DNA from: Opisthocomus hoazin | Lineage: Eukaryota > Chordata > Aves > Opisthocomiformes > Opisthocomidae | Direction of reading: 5' to 3' | Assembly: GCF_030867145.1 (NCBI RefSeq) | Contig: NC_134428.1 | Span: 22,919,537 to 22,983,536 of the forward strand | Length of the DNA: 64,000 bases | Part shown: positions 10,010 to 20,910 of the stretch, in pieces | How the letters are laid out: each line of letters opens with the position of its first letter | Position numbering within the stretch: position 1 is the stretch's first letter | The notes under the pieces: generated by a model | What the model was told of the DNA's origin: nothing | The model's database searches: none | The model's input: only the letters and a program-made list of their open reading frames with translations | Program-made: the position numbers and the translations under genes

Positions 10010-11892
10010 GTAGGATGAGAGGACGGTGCGTGCCTGGGAGAGGAGCAAGTGCCCCTCACTGGGGCTCTGTCATGGACGCAGAGCCCCGTGGGTAGCGTCC
10101 CACTGACACCGCACAGCGCCGAGGACCGGCCAACCTTATCCTGCCTCTGGCTGGGACCGAGCATCGCTCTGCGCACCCGTCCTTTCCCTGTCCGCAGGGT
10201 GGTCAGCCCACGCCACTGTCTTCTGCTCACAGCACGTAGAGCATCTCGTGGACCCCAAGATGCTTCAGACACTGCTTTTCTCTAATGCAGACGCGTCTGG
10301 GGGGCAGGAGGGTTGCGGGAGGGCTGCGCCGTCCTGTGCTGCCCTGCGCGGGCAACGGAGGTCCTGATGGGCTCCAGGCCTGGCACCGCTGGCACTGGAG
10401 TGCATGAAGCATTAATGACACGGCTCGGTTTTCACAGAGGGAAAGAGCTATCTCTGCGCTGCTGGCAGCCTCCAAGAGTATAGCTGTGAATTTATTTTTA
10501 GATCTCACCTCACCCTGAGAGAGGAATGGGCTTGATCAGCAAAGCCATGGAGGGGCAGCCGGGCAGCATCCGCAGGACTCAGACCGTGCCGTGGTGCTGA
10601 GAGCGTCTGCCCTCCCGCAGCCGGCGCAGGAGGGACCGGGCTGTGATCACCACCCATGGCTGCCCTGGTCCCTCCGGCCAGCAAAATACCCCGGGTAGAT
10701 CTGGCCGGTGACGTGATGCTCCGCAGGGAATCTCTAGAAAATGCAAAGCCGGACCGTGCGGTTACTGGTTTCCCCCTGCTCCAGTGGCAGTGCATTGGTT
10801 TCTGCAGGTTTCTCCCCGTTTCCCACAGCGGTGCCGGGCAGGGCTGTGCTGCCGGGCAGGGGCGAGGGGTGCTGGGAGCGTGGCAGGACAGTGACTCAGC
10901 TCAGCCTGGCGAAACCTTTCTGCAGAAGCAGCTGAAGGGGGAAGGAAGAAGCAATACCTGTTACTTTCTATAAACATCAGCGGGGCCGCGTCAAGGTTTT
11001 TTCCGTTTGGTTCAAAAACTCCTGTCCTGTGCTTACCGCGGTGATCTGCCGCTCGGCGAGGCCAAAAGGCCGCTTGCAGGGTGCAACGCTCTGTGTCCGT
11101 TGCGGGGACGTCGGAGGCTGAACCTGCTCACAGGGTGCAAAGCCCAAACCAGAGAAACCCAGCACCTCGCGGCTGCTCGGCACTACAGGAGCTGGATGTG
11201 GCCCTGCGGGAGGGAGGGAAGCAGCATCGTCCCCATCCGATGGACCACGGGGCTTGGAGCAAGGCACACCGTGGCCACGGGGACACGGCAGCTCCAGTGC
11301 CGTGCTGCATGGCGTGGGTCTGCGCGTGCACCCGGTGCCGAGGAGGGGATCATTGCTGGGCTGGAGTGTCCCACCAGGAAGACCTGCGGAGGGTTCTGGG
11401 AGGGAGCGGGAAGGCAGAGACATGGCTGGGAGGGGAAGGTGCAAGGACTTGAGGGGAAAATGCACCTTTGGCTGCACGTAGCTGGTGGCCATCTGGGCGC
11501 AGCCTCATCCCACTAGCGCTGCGCCCCGGGCAGATGGCAGAGCCCGCTGCCCGTTCGCCGGCAGAGATAAAGCCGACAGCCACGGAAATCACGATTTCGG
11601 CAGCGCACGGCCCTGGGGCGCTGGCCCCAGCCCTGCCCGCCGGCTCTCGGGGTTTTGCAGGGGGAAACCTGCCTCTGTAAATAGCAGCGGGAGACTTGCA
11701 GTTTCCACCCTGCCGTGCCCTCGAGAGGGAAGTGAGAAGCACTTTGGGGGCGGATTGTCCCTCCTCGCTGAGCAGAGGTCAGGCTGTGTGATTTCGGCTT
11801 TAAAATTCCGGGTGCGTGCTGCGACGGGAGCCCCATCTCCTCAGCCGTGTGCCCCAGCAACCTTGATCATCTGCACCCCGAGTGGCATCACC

Positions 11893-12073
11893 CACAGAAT
11901 CACAGAATGTTCGGGGTGGGAAGGGCCCTCTGTGGGTCACCCAGCCCAACCCCTGCCCAAGCAGGGTCACCCAGAGCAGGCTGCACAGCACCGCGTCCAG
12001 GCGGGTCTGGAATATCTCCAGAGAAGGAGACTCCACAGCCTCCCTGGGCAGCCTGGGCCAGGGCTCCGTCACC
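11893..12073 (-). mobile_element. CR1 LINE, short 3' end
   Basis: Inverted tail and the last part of ORF2 only, cut after the GGGCTCCGTCACC motif. It is the same CCTCTGTGGGTCACCCAG subfamily as the copies at 12.9, 14.1 and 53.3 kb. Confidence 0.93.
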
Positions 12074-12918
12074 AACAGCCTCCAAGGATGGTGCATGGCT
12101 CTCGAGAACCTCCAGACATGGTCCCCCGTGAGCTGCCATCTTGCAGCCAAGGCGGTGGCTGCTGGCCTGCCCTGCCTGGGGTCGTCCCTGGGCTCTGGGA
12201 CACCGGCAGGGACCCGGCAGCAGCCGCCAGCGCCCTGTTCTTGGTTCCTGGGTCAAACCCTGCCTTTGCTGTGTGCTGCTGGTGGGACAGCATCGAGCGG
12301 GCGGGCGGCCTCCCGGCGTGGTGCATCCCTCTGCACGGCTTTACAGCCCACAGCACTGCTTCTGCATCCTCCTGCATCGCTTTGCATCCCTCAGCACCCA
12401 TCTGCGTATGACTCCAGAGGTGCCACGGGCCGTTTGGGGTGACAAAGCCTGGTTTTGTCCCGACAATACAATCTTTTTTTTTTTCCTGGGCTTTTGTCTC
12501 AGTGGCATTGCTACAAGGAGAGCTGCAGGTAACAGGCGGATGATGTTTGACTCTGGAAATTTTTGGAGGACGCCTCACCTTCCCTTTGAGCAGTTCTGCT
12601 GGTATATTTTCCTCCCAGTCCCTCCTCAGCCCGTCTGACTTTCGCAGTGCTCGGGCAGGGCTGGGCCTTGGCCAAGGCGTTTGCTCGCACACGTGCTCCC
12701 TTTGGGACCTCAGAAAAAGGGGCCACGTCGGGGGGAAGGGGAAGACGAGTCATTTTGGGTCGAAACCAATAACCCTGAGGCCAGGCTGAGCACAGATGGC
12801 TCTGAGCGCGGCTGCTGTGGACTCATTTCTTTCGCCTTCATTCCCCGCAGACGCGCGCTCTCGAATGCGCCGGGGTTGGGATGTGCGCGTCCCCCGCCTG
12901 CTGCCTGGCTGTCCCTGT

Positions 12919-13244
12919 GCTTACAAATATCTGCAGGGTGGGTGTCAGGAGGACGGGGCCAGACTCTTTCCAGTGGTGCCCAGCGACAGGACAAGGGGCA
13001 ACGGGCACAAACTGAAGCAGAGGAAGCTCCAGCTGAACACGAGGAAGAACTTCTTCCCTCTGAGGGTGACGGAGCCCTGGCCCAGGCTGCCCAGGGAGGC
13101 TGTGGAGTCTGCTTCTCTGGAGATATTCCAGACCCGCCTGGACGCGGTGCTGTGCAGCCTGCTCTGGGTGACCCTGCTTGGGCAGGGGGTTGGTCTGGGT
13201 GACCCACAGAGGTCCCTGCCAACCCCTGCCATGCTGGGATTCTT
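12919..13244 (+). mobile_element. CR1 LINE 3' fragment
   Basis: Plus-strand CR1 from the ORF2 C-terminal part (ACAAATATCTGCAGGGTGG) to the 3' end (CCATGCTGGGATTCTTG). The ORF2 segment is open. Its tail is GGGATTCT-like rather than ATTCTGTG. Confidence 0.93.
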
Positions 13245-14109
13245 GTGTCCCGCCACCAACCGATTCCTTGTGGCAAAGCGCAGAGCTGCTGCGTGACCAA
13301 AGCCACGGCGTGGCTGGGTGTGAGGGGAGAACGGGACCACCAAACGGGACCTCTGCTGCCCGGTTTGCGGGTGCAGGCCGGGTCCGTGGCTCAGGACCAG
13401 CACCCACGCACGGCTGCGGATCCACAGCCGTCCAGTTCGTGAAGAACCCACCGTGCCATGCTTGCAGTCGCGGGTTGAGCATCCCGGTACCCCCCTGCCC
13501 GCCCTGCCCGCAGCCCCGCAGCCCAGCCGGGAGCCCAGGGCGGCAGGGCTCAGCCCGGGGGTCCCGGGGTGCGGGTGCAGCTCCCCGCTCCCGCACCCCC
13601 CTACGGGGTGCCCGTCCCGCGTCCCAGCTCTGCCGGCTGTTGGGGTCCCTCCCCAGGAGATGGCACCCTCGGCCAGCCCAGCCCGGCTCCCCGCTGGGTG
13701 CTCCGGCTGCCTTCGCAGCCTTTCCGACCCGTCACCCCCAGCCTGGCCGGGCCGGGGTCTCAGGGCCACAGGGGATGCTCCCGGGGGGCAGCCGGGCCCC
13801 GGCGCCTCCGCTTGAGGCAGCCCCCCGTGGGAGGGGGGGGTCGGATACCCCCAGGCACCCCTCGCTGCTCCATCCCCGCCCTCGCACCATGGTCGCATTC
13901 CGCACTGCAGCACGGCATCGTCCCCAGAGTGCGCAGCACCCACCCGTGTCCAGCCACCGCTGCGGTCCCCGTGTCGTGGGGGGTCACAGCGGCTGCGTCA
14001 GGGGGCTGCGGGACAGCCCAGGGGCGAGCCAGGGTCTGGAGGTGTCGGTGTCCATCGTCATGCTGCTGAAACCCAGCGCAGATTGGGAGTGGGAAGCATT
14101 CCTGAAAAG

Positions 14110-14846
14110 AGAATCACAGAATCACAGAATGTTCAGGGTTGGCAGGGCCCTCTGTGGGTCACCCAGCCCAACCCCCTGCCCAAGCAGGGTCACCCACAGC
14201 AGGCTGCACAGCACCGCGTCCAGGCGGGGCTGGAATATCTCCAGAGAAGGAGACTCCACAGCCTCCCTGGGCAGCCTGGGCCAGGGCTCCGTCACCCTCA
14301 GAGGGAAGAAGTTCTTCCTCATGTTCAGCTGGAGCTTCCTCTGCTTCAGTTTGTGCCCGTTGCCCCTTGTCCTGTTGCTGGGCGCCACTGAACAGAGTCT
14401 GGCCTCATCCTCCTGACACCCACCCTGCAGATATTTCTAAGGTCCCCTCTCAGCTCTCTCTTCTCCAGGCTGAACAAGCCCAGCCCCCTCAGCCTCTCCT
14501 CGTAGGAGAGATGCTCCAGTCCCCTCCTCATCCTCGTAGCCCTCCGCTGGGCTCTCTCCAGTAGCTCCTCATCTTTCTTGAACTGGAGAGCCCAGAACTG
14601 GACACAGTACTCCAGATGAGTCCTCACCAGGGCAGAGCAGAGGGGGAGGAGAACCTCTGTCGTCCTGCTGGCCACACTCCTCTGAATGCACCCCAGGATC
14701 CCATTGGCCTTCTTGGCAAGCCAGGGCACGCTGCTGGCTCATGGTCAATCTGTCGTCCACCAGCACACCCAGGTCCCTCTCCGCACAGCTGCTCCGCAGC
14801 AGGCCCGCCCCAAGCCTGTACTGGTGCAGGGGGTTGTCTCCCCAGA
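14110..14846 (-). mobile_element. CR1 LINE, longest copy in the window
   Basis: About 740 bp in inverted orientation: tail, the full ORF2 C-terminal block, and further upstream ORF2 sequence (reading [27 protein letters not shown] on the minus strand is typical of CR1; shown here only by the key words CVQFW and RRAT). Minus-strand frames stay partly open, with breaks, so it is a dead copy. It extends furthest 5' of all copies here. Confidence 0.93.
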
Positions 14847-15188
14847 CCCGGGAGGGTGAGGGTGGCCGGGCAGGAAAAGGCCCGGCTTGGCTGAGGGCTG
14901 GCACGGGAGCGACGGTAAAACCCTACAAACGCGTCGCGAAGGGGCAGGGGAAGGAGGCTTCCGGGCCGGGGCTGTGTGCTGAGGTGTGAAGCGTGGGTGG
15001 CAGGGAGGAAGAGGAGTGAAAGAACAATCTTTGGCCGGAGCAGCCGATCAGAGAACGCGGCGTTTTCGACCTGGCAGTTACACCTCCTCATCCCCATCGC
15101 CGACGTCGCTGGATTTTCTTGGGACAAGGGGTGTTTCTGGCGGGACCCTCGCGGGAACGCACTCACAGGCTGCCGAGGAGCTCTGTTG

Positions 15189-15425
15189 TTAATTTTTAAC
15201 ACTCAAAACCCTGGGGAAATTCCAGAGGGCTGGAGGGCGGCCAGTGGGAGTCTAATGTTTAAAAGGAATAAAAGGGCTGACCCTGGGAATTACAGACCAG
15301 GTAGGCTGATCGCAGTCCCTGGGCGAATTATGGGCTGGGTAATTGGGGATACTGTCAGCCAAAAATTAGAAGCTAAAAATATAATTAAGGTCGTTAGCTT
15401 GGTTTCATGGATGGCAGCTCCTGTC
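15189..15425 (+). mobile_element. Degraded LINE reverse-transcriptase fragment
   Basis: The plus-strand frame contains a PEGWRAASGSLMFKRN segment, then DPGNYRPGRLIAVPGRIM, which matches the start of non-LTR reverse-transcriptase domains (the xNYRP motif followed by L/I...PGKIM). Both ends fade into unrelated sequence, and no tail is visible. It could be an old CR1/L3-type copy; the family cannot be fixed by eye. Confidence 0.5.
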
Positions 15426-16778
15426 AAGTGAGTCGGCTCTGGTTTTTGGCATGACTGTGGGCTGGCTGATAAAGTTAATTGTGTTGCTGCGTTATAATGG
15501 GTTTCTCCAAAGTATTTAATTTACGGCCATGTGACATTTTCATTTGTAAAACTTGCATTATACGGAGTCAGCAGAGCAGACATGCGACGGCGGCGGCCGG
15601 CGGCTCAGGGGCGGTGGCCGAGGGGGTTAGCGATGGAGGAAGCTGGAGGGACCCCATCTTACACGGGAGAACATTTTCAGCGGGGATGCTGAGGCTTGCA
15701 GCGAGAGGAGGGTTGGCAGGGCAGGCAGCCGCTCCCCTCGCGGGGGGATCCGCTCTGCCCGGGCCCAGCCAAAAGGTGGTGGGGGGGGACAGGTGTGGGA
15801 ACAAAAGAGCCGGATTTTCCCTGCTAGAGCCCAGCAAGGTCCAGTGGTGGGAAGCAACCATGAGACCCGGTCACCAATAACCCGACCAGGAGCGTAATTA
15901 ACCACTGGCCCAATGCTAGGAGAAGGGTATGAACTTTCAAGCTTTTGGCATCTCTGGACAAGAGGAAATCTCTGCTTGGTGGGACATGATTTAATGCAGC
16001 TTCTGGGACAAGCTCAAGCCTGCGTGTGTGTGGATGCAGCGAAGCAGAAGGCTGCGCTGGACCATCCTCGTGGTCTTTTCCAGCCCCGTGGAAGCCTCAT
16101 CCTCCTCTCTGGGCTGCATCACCTGCAGTCGAGCGCTGTGGATGTCCTCCAGTGGATAACTGGGGTCCTTTTATTTTTTCCAGTAGCAAAATTAGGCACA
16201 GGTAGGGCAGGGCACAGAGACAGTACCAGGGGCAGCCTGGGTGACTTTCCCTTCATCTGTGAGGGTGTTTTTCACCCCTGTACAGATTTCTGACCTCTGG
16301 TTTTCACCTCTATTAGGCACAGGGTGGCTTGAGGGGCATCCAAGCCTCCCCTGGCCAGTGGCTCCCCTGCCAGATGTTCCCCAGGCAGGGCTGGGCTGGG
16401 GGCTCTGGACCCCCACAGAGCCAGCCTGGCAGGCTCGAGGGGCCGCATCCAGCCCCCACGGCTGGGGCTCCACTGGGTGCAGGGCGGGAGGAGGGGAGCC
16501 CTGGCTGGCGCCGCACGGTCCCAGCCTGGATCCAGTGGGGATCCCAGGGCTTGCCGGCTTCAAACCACGAATCCTGCCCTCTCCCCTGGGCATCCATCCG
16601 TCTGGCTCCATCGTAATGACGGCGAGGTGGCGGCGCGGAGAGATTAAATGACTTGCCCAAGGTCCCGTGGGGAGCGACGGCCACCTGGGAGGAGCACCCG
16701 GCCGTCCCGCTCCTGCCGTGGCAGCACCCGGCCCTGCGGGGTAAGGTGCCACATCGCAGCTTCGCCCGCAAAACGGGG

Positions 16779-17062
16779 CACGGCCACACGTCCCACGTCC
16801 CCACCCTGGTGACATCCTCGCGGTGCACGGCCACACATCCCATGTCCCCATCCTGGTGACATCCTTGTGGGGCACGGCCACATGTCCCGCGTCCCCATCC
16901 TGGTGACATCCTCGTAGGGCACGGCCACACGTCCCATGTCCCCATCCTGGTGACATCCTTGCGGGGCACAGCCACACGTCCCGCATCCCCACTCTGGTGA
17001 CATCCTCGTGGGGCACAGCCACACGTCCCGCATCCCCACCCTGGTGACATCCTCGTGGATGC
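16779..17062. repeat. 47-bp minisatellite
   Basis: Six consecutive units, each starting CACGGCCACA or CACAGCCACA, begin at 16779, 16826, 16873, 16920, 16967 and 17014, exactly 47 bp apart. Core words are CATCCTGGTGACATCCT and CCCGC/CATGTCCCC. Units differ only by single bases, mostly at CpG sites. Since 47 is not a multiple of three, the chance open frames through it cycle through different peptides and are not evidence of coding. Confidence 0.95.
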
Positions 17063-19037
17063 GTGTGCCATGGCAGGGAGCAGGTGCTGCTCTCCTCTCG
17101 ATGGCGGGGTTTGGTGGAGCCGAACCCTTTCCCGGAGCAGGATGGCTTTGCCGATGCCCTTGCCAGGCTGGGGCCGGCGCAGCCGGAGCCCGTGACTAAC
17201 ATCTCCTGGTTTGCAGCTTGTTTACCTGGCGCTGGGGCTTCGGTTTGGATCGCTGACTCATCACAGCGCCTTCCCCCTCTGCCACTGCAGCTCTCTGACG
17301 AATACTTTCCATTTTCCCATTACTTTAATTGCCCTCGTTTGAGAAAAACTGCTCCAGACTGGCTCTGGGCTGCAGGGACCTGCTACGCACGGCTGCCCCA
17401 ACCGGGTGTCCCCATGGCAGGGGCGATGGGGGACAGCGGAGTGGGACCCCCACCTCTGCGGCATGCGTGGGGACCTCTGTGCCAGGGTTGTGCCAGGGCC
17501 TGGGGCACGCTCGGCAGCGGGTTTTCGGCAGCCCCGACGGCTGGCTGCACGCGTCGAGCGTGGCACACGGGCGGCCGGTGGTGCGTGGATGCCGGCTGCG
17601 GCTCCGGCGTGGCTGAATGCGGCGTGACGGGTTTACAGAGAGGCCCGTCCCGTTCCGCTGGATTTCTGGAGAGGCTGGAGCCAGCCCCAGCACCAGCTGC
17701 TTCCCGCGAGGTGCTGCTGGCACCGGGTCGCGGCCCTAAGCCACGGGGCAGCTTGGCCGCGTCTCGGGGTGGGCACAGCCTGCGGTGCTGGCCCCAGCTC
17801 CACGCTCCGTGCCATCACTGTGCCCCTTTTTGGGGGGACATGGTGCTGGGGAAAGGGCAGCCCCTTCACTTCTGGAGGGACCCCCCAGCGCGTGGGGTCC
17901 CTGTCCCATCTCTGTGCACATCAACGGGGTGACTTGCACGGGTCACCCCCATCCCCCTCCCCCTGCTCCCCACCCAACGCCCTTTTCAGAAGTGTTGTCA
18001 CCCCTGCTCATCCCAGCCGCGCTCGGGGAGCACGGGAGGGTGCTGTGCACAGGTGACCTCATGGTGGCCATGGGTGCTCGTGAGGAGCCCTGAGGTGGTG
18101 GCAAAGAGCTGGGGACCATGGGGACGGCAAGCAGAGGTGCTCAGGGAGCTGGTAGGTGGGAAAAAAGCACTGGGCGTCTGCGGGACCTGTGGGATGCAGG
18201 GCACGCCGGGTCTTCGGCAGGGAATGAGGCGGGGAATAATCTGACAGCATTGGGGGTGGAGGGAGGGAGGAGAGGGAGATCAGGGCAGGAGAAGAGTCGA
18301 TCAGGAAAATCGTCCACCCTTCTCTGAAGAGCAGGAGCTCTGCAGTCACGTGCCAGGTGAATGAACCCTGGACCCATGGCGAGGGCGTCAGGGTCCGTAA
18401 ATCCCAGAGGGGAAAATCCTCCCTCCCTGGGCAAGGGGCCCTGCTGCTTTCACAACATTTGTATCGAGGGGACGGCAAGAAAATCCACCCGAGCAGGGAT
18501 GGGGTGGGCTGGCGGCCGCCCCTCAGCCTGCTCGTCCCTCCCGGGAGCATCGCACGGGCTTGGGCTGTGCAGGCAGAAGGTGCAGGGCCGGGTGAGGGTC
18601 CCATCCTACTCCATGGCACACCAGCACCATGCGCGCCGTGAGTGGCAACGGCGGGAGGGAGAGAGATGATTAAAGCAGCCTTTGATGAAGCAAAAATTAA
18701 CAAACAAGCAGGCAATCGTGCCGGTCTTTATTTACGCCAGGATGACGGCGGCGGAGCCGGCATGGCGAGGCCAAGCCCCACATCAAACGGCGGGGCAGCG
18801 CCGGGCGCGAGGGGACCACGGCCGCCGCCTCTGCTCCGACGGGTTTTTCCTGGTCCCGGGAAGGTCAGCGTGGCCGTTCCTAATAGCAGGGTCCCAGCCC
18901 ACGCTGGCGGGGGATTTTGGGGTGAGCGGGAGGCACCGCGTGCCGCCGCAGCATCCGAGCGCGGCGGACGTGGGGCGCATTTTGGAGGTGCCGATTGGCA
19001 TGCTGGTGCTGTCCCCCGGCTCCGGAGCCGGCATTCC

Positions 19038-19091
19038 CACGTCACTCCTGCCCCGGCGATGCTCCACGTCACTCCTGCCCCGGCGATGCTC
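19038..19091. repeat. 27-bp direct tandem duplication
   Basis: Two perfect, adjacent copies of a 27-mer that starts CACGTCACTCCTGCC (19038-19064 and 19065-19091). Each contains a CACGTCA word, which resembles an E-box/CRE-like core. Recent duplication. Confidence 0.9.
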
Positions 19092-19689
19092 CGCTGGGGT
19101 CCCTGCGTTGGCTAGTGGGCAAAATTATGGGCTGGGAGGGTAAAACCAGAGCCAGCGCGCGCCCACGGGTGGGTAGCGTGGGCAGAGCCAGGAGGCCAGG
19201 CCTGCGCCCATGCGCCGGGTCCTTATCGCCCGGCCGGGCGTACGGACCTACCGGCGCTGCCCAGTTTCCACCAGATAAAAACGCACTGGTCAAACAGAGC
19301 TGGCTGCCGGCCCCGGGGTGGTGGCTCCCCGCTCCCCGCTTCAGCCCGGCGGGTCCCCAGCAGCGCAAGCTGCACAGGAGGGGCACGAGGCGGCTTTGCC
19401 CCCCGCCGAATCTGGGTGTCCAAGCGGGTGATGAACCCCCCCATGTGCCAACCCAAACCTGGGTCAGGGCCGCGGCCGAGGACGGGGTCGGGGTTAGTGG
19501 GGGCAAAGGCTCTGCGGCGGGGGTTTGGCACCCCGGGTCTGGGCCACAGCACCCGAAACCACCTGAGCAGTGGAGGGGCGGGGGAGGGGGTTCACCCCGG
19601 GGCACCCCTCTGCTGGGGGGTGGCTGTGGGGGTGCAAACCCCACCCGTTGCACCACGCATCCCCACTGATGGGTGGCCAGGAGGGTCCT

Positions 19690-20000
19690 GGGCTGTGCAC
19701 GGGGCTGTGTGGTGGTGGGGGTCACTGCGCTGTATGTGGGGGGGGCTGTGCATGGGGGGGGCCATGCGTGGGGGGGTTCAGTGCAAGGGGTGGGGGGGCC
19801 GTGTACGGTGAGGGGGCGTCAGTTCACAGGAGGGGGGGTCAGTGCATGGTGAAGGGGGGGTCAGTGCACTCGGGGGGGCAGTTCACGGGGGGGGCAGTTC
19901 ACGGGGGGATCAGTTCACGGTTTGGGGGGGGTCAGTTCACGCGGGGGTCAGTGCAAGGGGGGGTGTCAGTTCACGGGGGGGTGGGGTCAGTGCACGGCGG
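19690..20000. repeat. G-run tandem repeat upstream of MPRIP
   Basis: A degenerate array of about 16-22 bp units of the form GTCAGTTCACGGGGGG or GTCAGTGCA(N)GGGGGG, clearest from 19806 to 20000 with about ten units. Runs of five to eight G occur in almost every unit, all on the plus strand. It lies about 0.7-1 kb before the MPRIP start codon, at the edge of the CpG island. Confidence 0.9.
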
Positions 20001-20298
20001 GGCCAGGGCAGAGTGCGGGGGCCCCCCCGCAGCTCCTCCCACGGGGGCTGTGCCCCGCCCCCCAGCTGTCAGCGCCCCGCCCCCCCCACAGCCGAGGGGG
20101 GGCCGAGTCGGCCCCGCCGCGCCCTGCCCTCTCCTTGCATCCCATTGGCCAGCGAGCCCTTTTGTTAGCGGCGGATGCCCGCCTCCATTGGCAGGCGGGG
20201 ACGTCCGTCTGCGTTGCGCGCCCCGCCCCCTTTTTTTCCGCCTGGCTCCGCGGCGCTGGAAACTTTGCGGGCAGCGCAGTCGGAGGCGGCGGGCGCGG

Positions 20299-20345
20299 CA
20301 CCGGGCACCCCGCACCGGGCACCCCGCACCGGGCACCCTGCACCG
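20299..20345. repeat. 14-bp triplicate repeat in CpG island
   Basis: Three consecutive 14-bp units beginning CCGGGCACC at 20301, 20315 and 20329, within the MPRIP promoter/5' UTR region. Confidence 0.85.
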
Positions 20346-20447
20346 CCCCGCAGCCGGTGGCCCCGCACGGCCCCGCCCCACCCCGCCCAGCCCCGCAGGG
20401 CGGGGGCAGCGCGGCCCCGTTGCGCGGCCCCTCCGCGCCGCCCGGCC

Positions 20448-20462
20448 ATGCGCGCCCGCTGA
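20448..20462 (+). other. Upstream ORF 1 in MPRIP 5' region
   Basis: ATG followed by three codons and TGA. It matters only if transcription starts before 20448. Confidence 0.4.
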
Positions 20463-20620
20463 GCCGCAGCGGAGGCGGCCGCCTCGCCGACCCCGCTTTC
20501 AATTTCACCGCTTTGATCGATTTGGGGGTGCGAGGGGGTCTTTTTTTGGGGGGGGGGGTGGGTTTGTCGTTTTCCGGCGCTCCCCGCCGCGCTGCGGAGG
20601 CCGCGGCCCGCGGGGCGGCG

Positions 20621-20662
20621 ATGGGCGCGGCGGCGGCGGGCGGGCGCGGAGCGGGGCGCTGA
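20621..20662 (+). other. Upstream ORF 2 in MPRIP 5' UTR
   Basis: A 13-codon Ala/Gly-rich frame with GCGATGG context (G at +4), ending 30 bases before the MPRIP start codon. It could reduce MPRIP translation or allow re-initiation. Confidence 0.45.
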
Positions 20663-20692
20663 GCGGGGCGCGGAGCGGGCGCGGGGCGCGCC

Positions 20693-20812
20693 ATGGCCGC
20701 CAAGGACAACCCCTGCAGGAAGTTCCAGGCCAACATCTTCAACAAGAGCAAGTGCCAGAACTGTTTCAAGCCCCGCGAGTCCCACCTGCTCAACGACGAG
20801 GACCTCAACCAG
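20693..20812 (+). CDS. MPRIP: MPRIP exon 1 (coding residues 1-40)
   Basis: Start of myosin phosphatase Rho-interacting protein, an actin-bound scaffold that binds RhoA and the MYPT1 subunit of myosin phosphatase and brings the phosphatase to stress fibres. The exon begins MAAKDNPCRKF (human MSAAKENPCRKF) and is otherwise almost identical to human through LLNDEDL. The start has a good context (GCC before ATG, G after). The exon ends in phase 0 at CAG|GTGGGA. Three cysteines (C8, C21, C24) and H31 sit in a compact pattern. It lies in a CpG island, as expected for a first exon. Confidence 0.97.
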
Positions 20813-20910
20813 GTGGGACCTGCTCACCCCGACCCCCCCCCCCCGACCCTCCCCCCCCCTCAAATCCGCTCCCAACCCTACGGCACTGGGTCCTCGTGGG
20901 GTGCCTGGTG

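Larger units (their letters stand above)
6989..19689. other. Intergenic region between TNFRSF13B and MPRIP
   Basis: About 12.7 kb between two divergent genes. It should hold the TNFRSF13B promoter and first exon. Recognised contents are CR1 pieces at 9561-10009, 11893-12073, 12919-13244 and 14110-14846, an old LINE fragment at 15189-15425, a 47-bp minisatellite at 16779-17062 and a 27-bp pair at 19038-19091. The unique parts (6989-9560, 10010-11892, 12074-12918, 13245-14109, 15426-16778, 17063-19037) are GC-rich with long chance open frames but no recognisable protein. No tRNA or other RNA gene was noticed. Confidence 0.75.
19990..20830 (+). promoter_or_regulatory. CpG island and promoter of MPRIP
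   Basis: Very GC- and CpG-rich, ending just past exon 1. Two inverted CCAAT boxes (ATTGG at 20144-20148 and 20187-20191) and GC-box-like words (around 20219-20230) lie 460-550 bp before the start codon. No TATA box is seen, as expected for a housekeeping CpG-island promoter. Transcription start is not fixed; the sequence between the CCAAT boxes and 20692 probably holds it and the 5' UTR. Confidence 0.75.

Noticed and set aside
10505-10540. Minus-strand ATG segment before a GTGAG donor as TACI exon 1
   Set aside because: The frame leaves in phase 2, while TACI exon 2 needs phase 1, and the next possible donor has an in-frame stop before it.
13178-14416. 412-codon plus-strand open frame
   Set aside because: Its ends are CR1 sequence in sense and antisense frames, and the middle is GC-rich with no domain; chance read-through.
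16779-17062. Regular repeats resembling a CRISPR array
   Set aside because: The units are head-to-tail copies with no unique spacers, and this is an animal genome.
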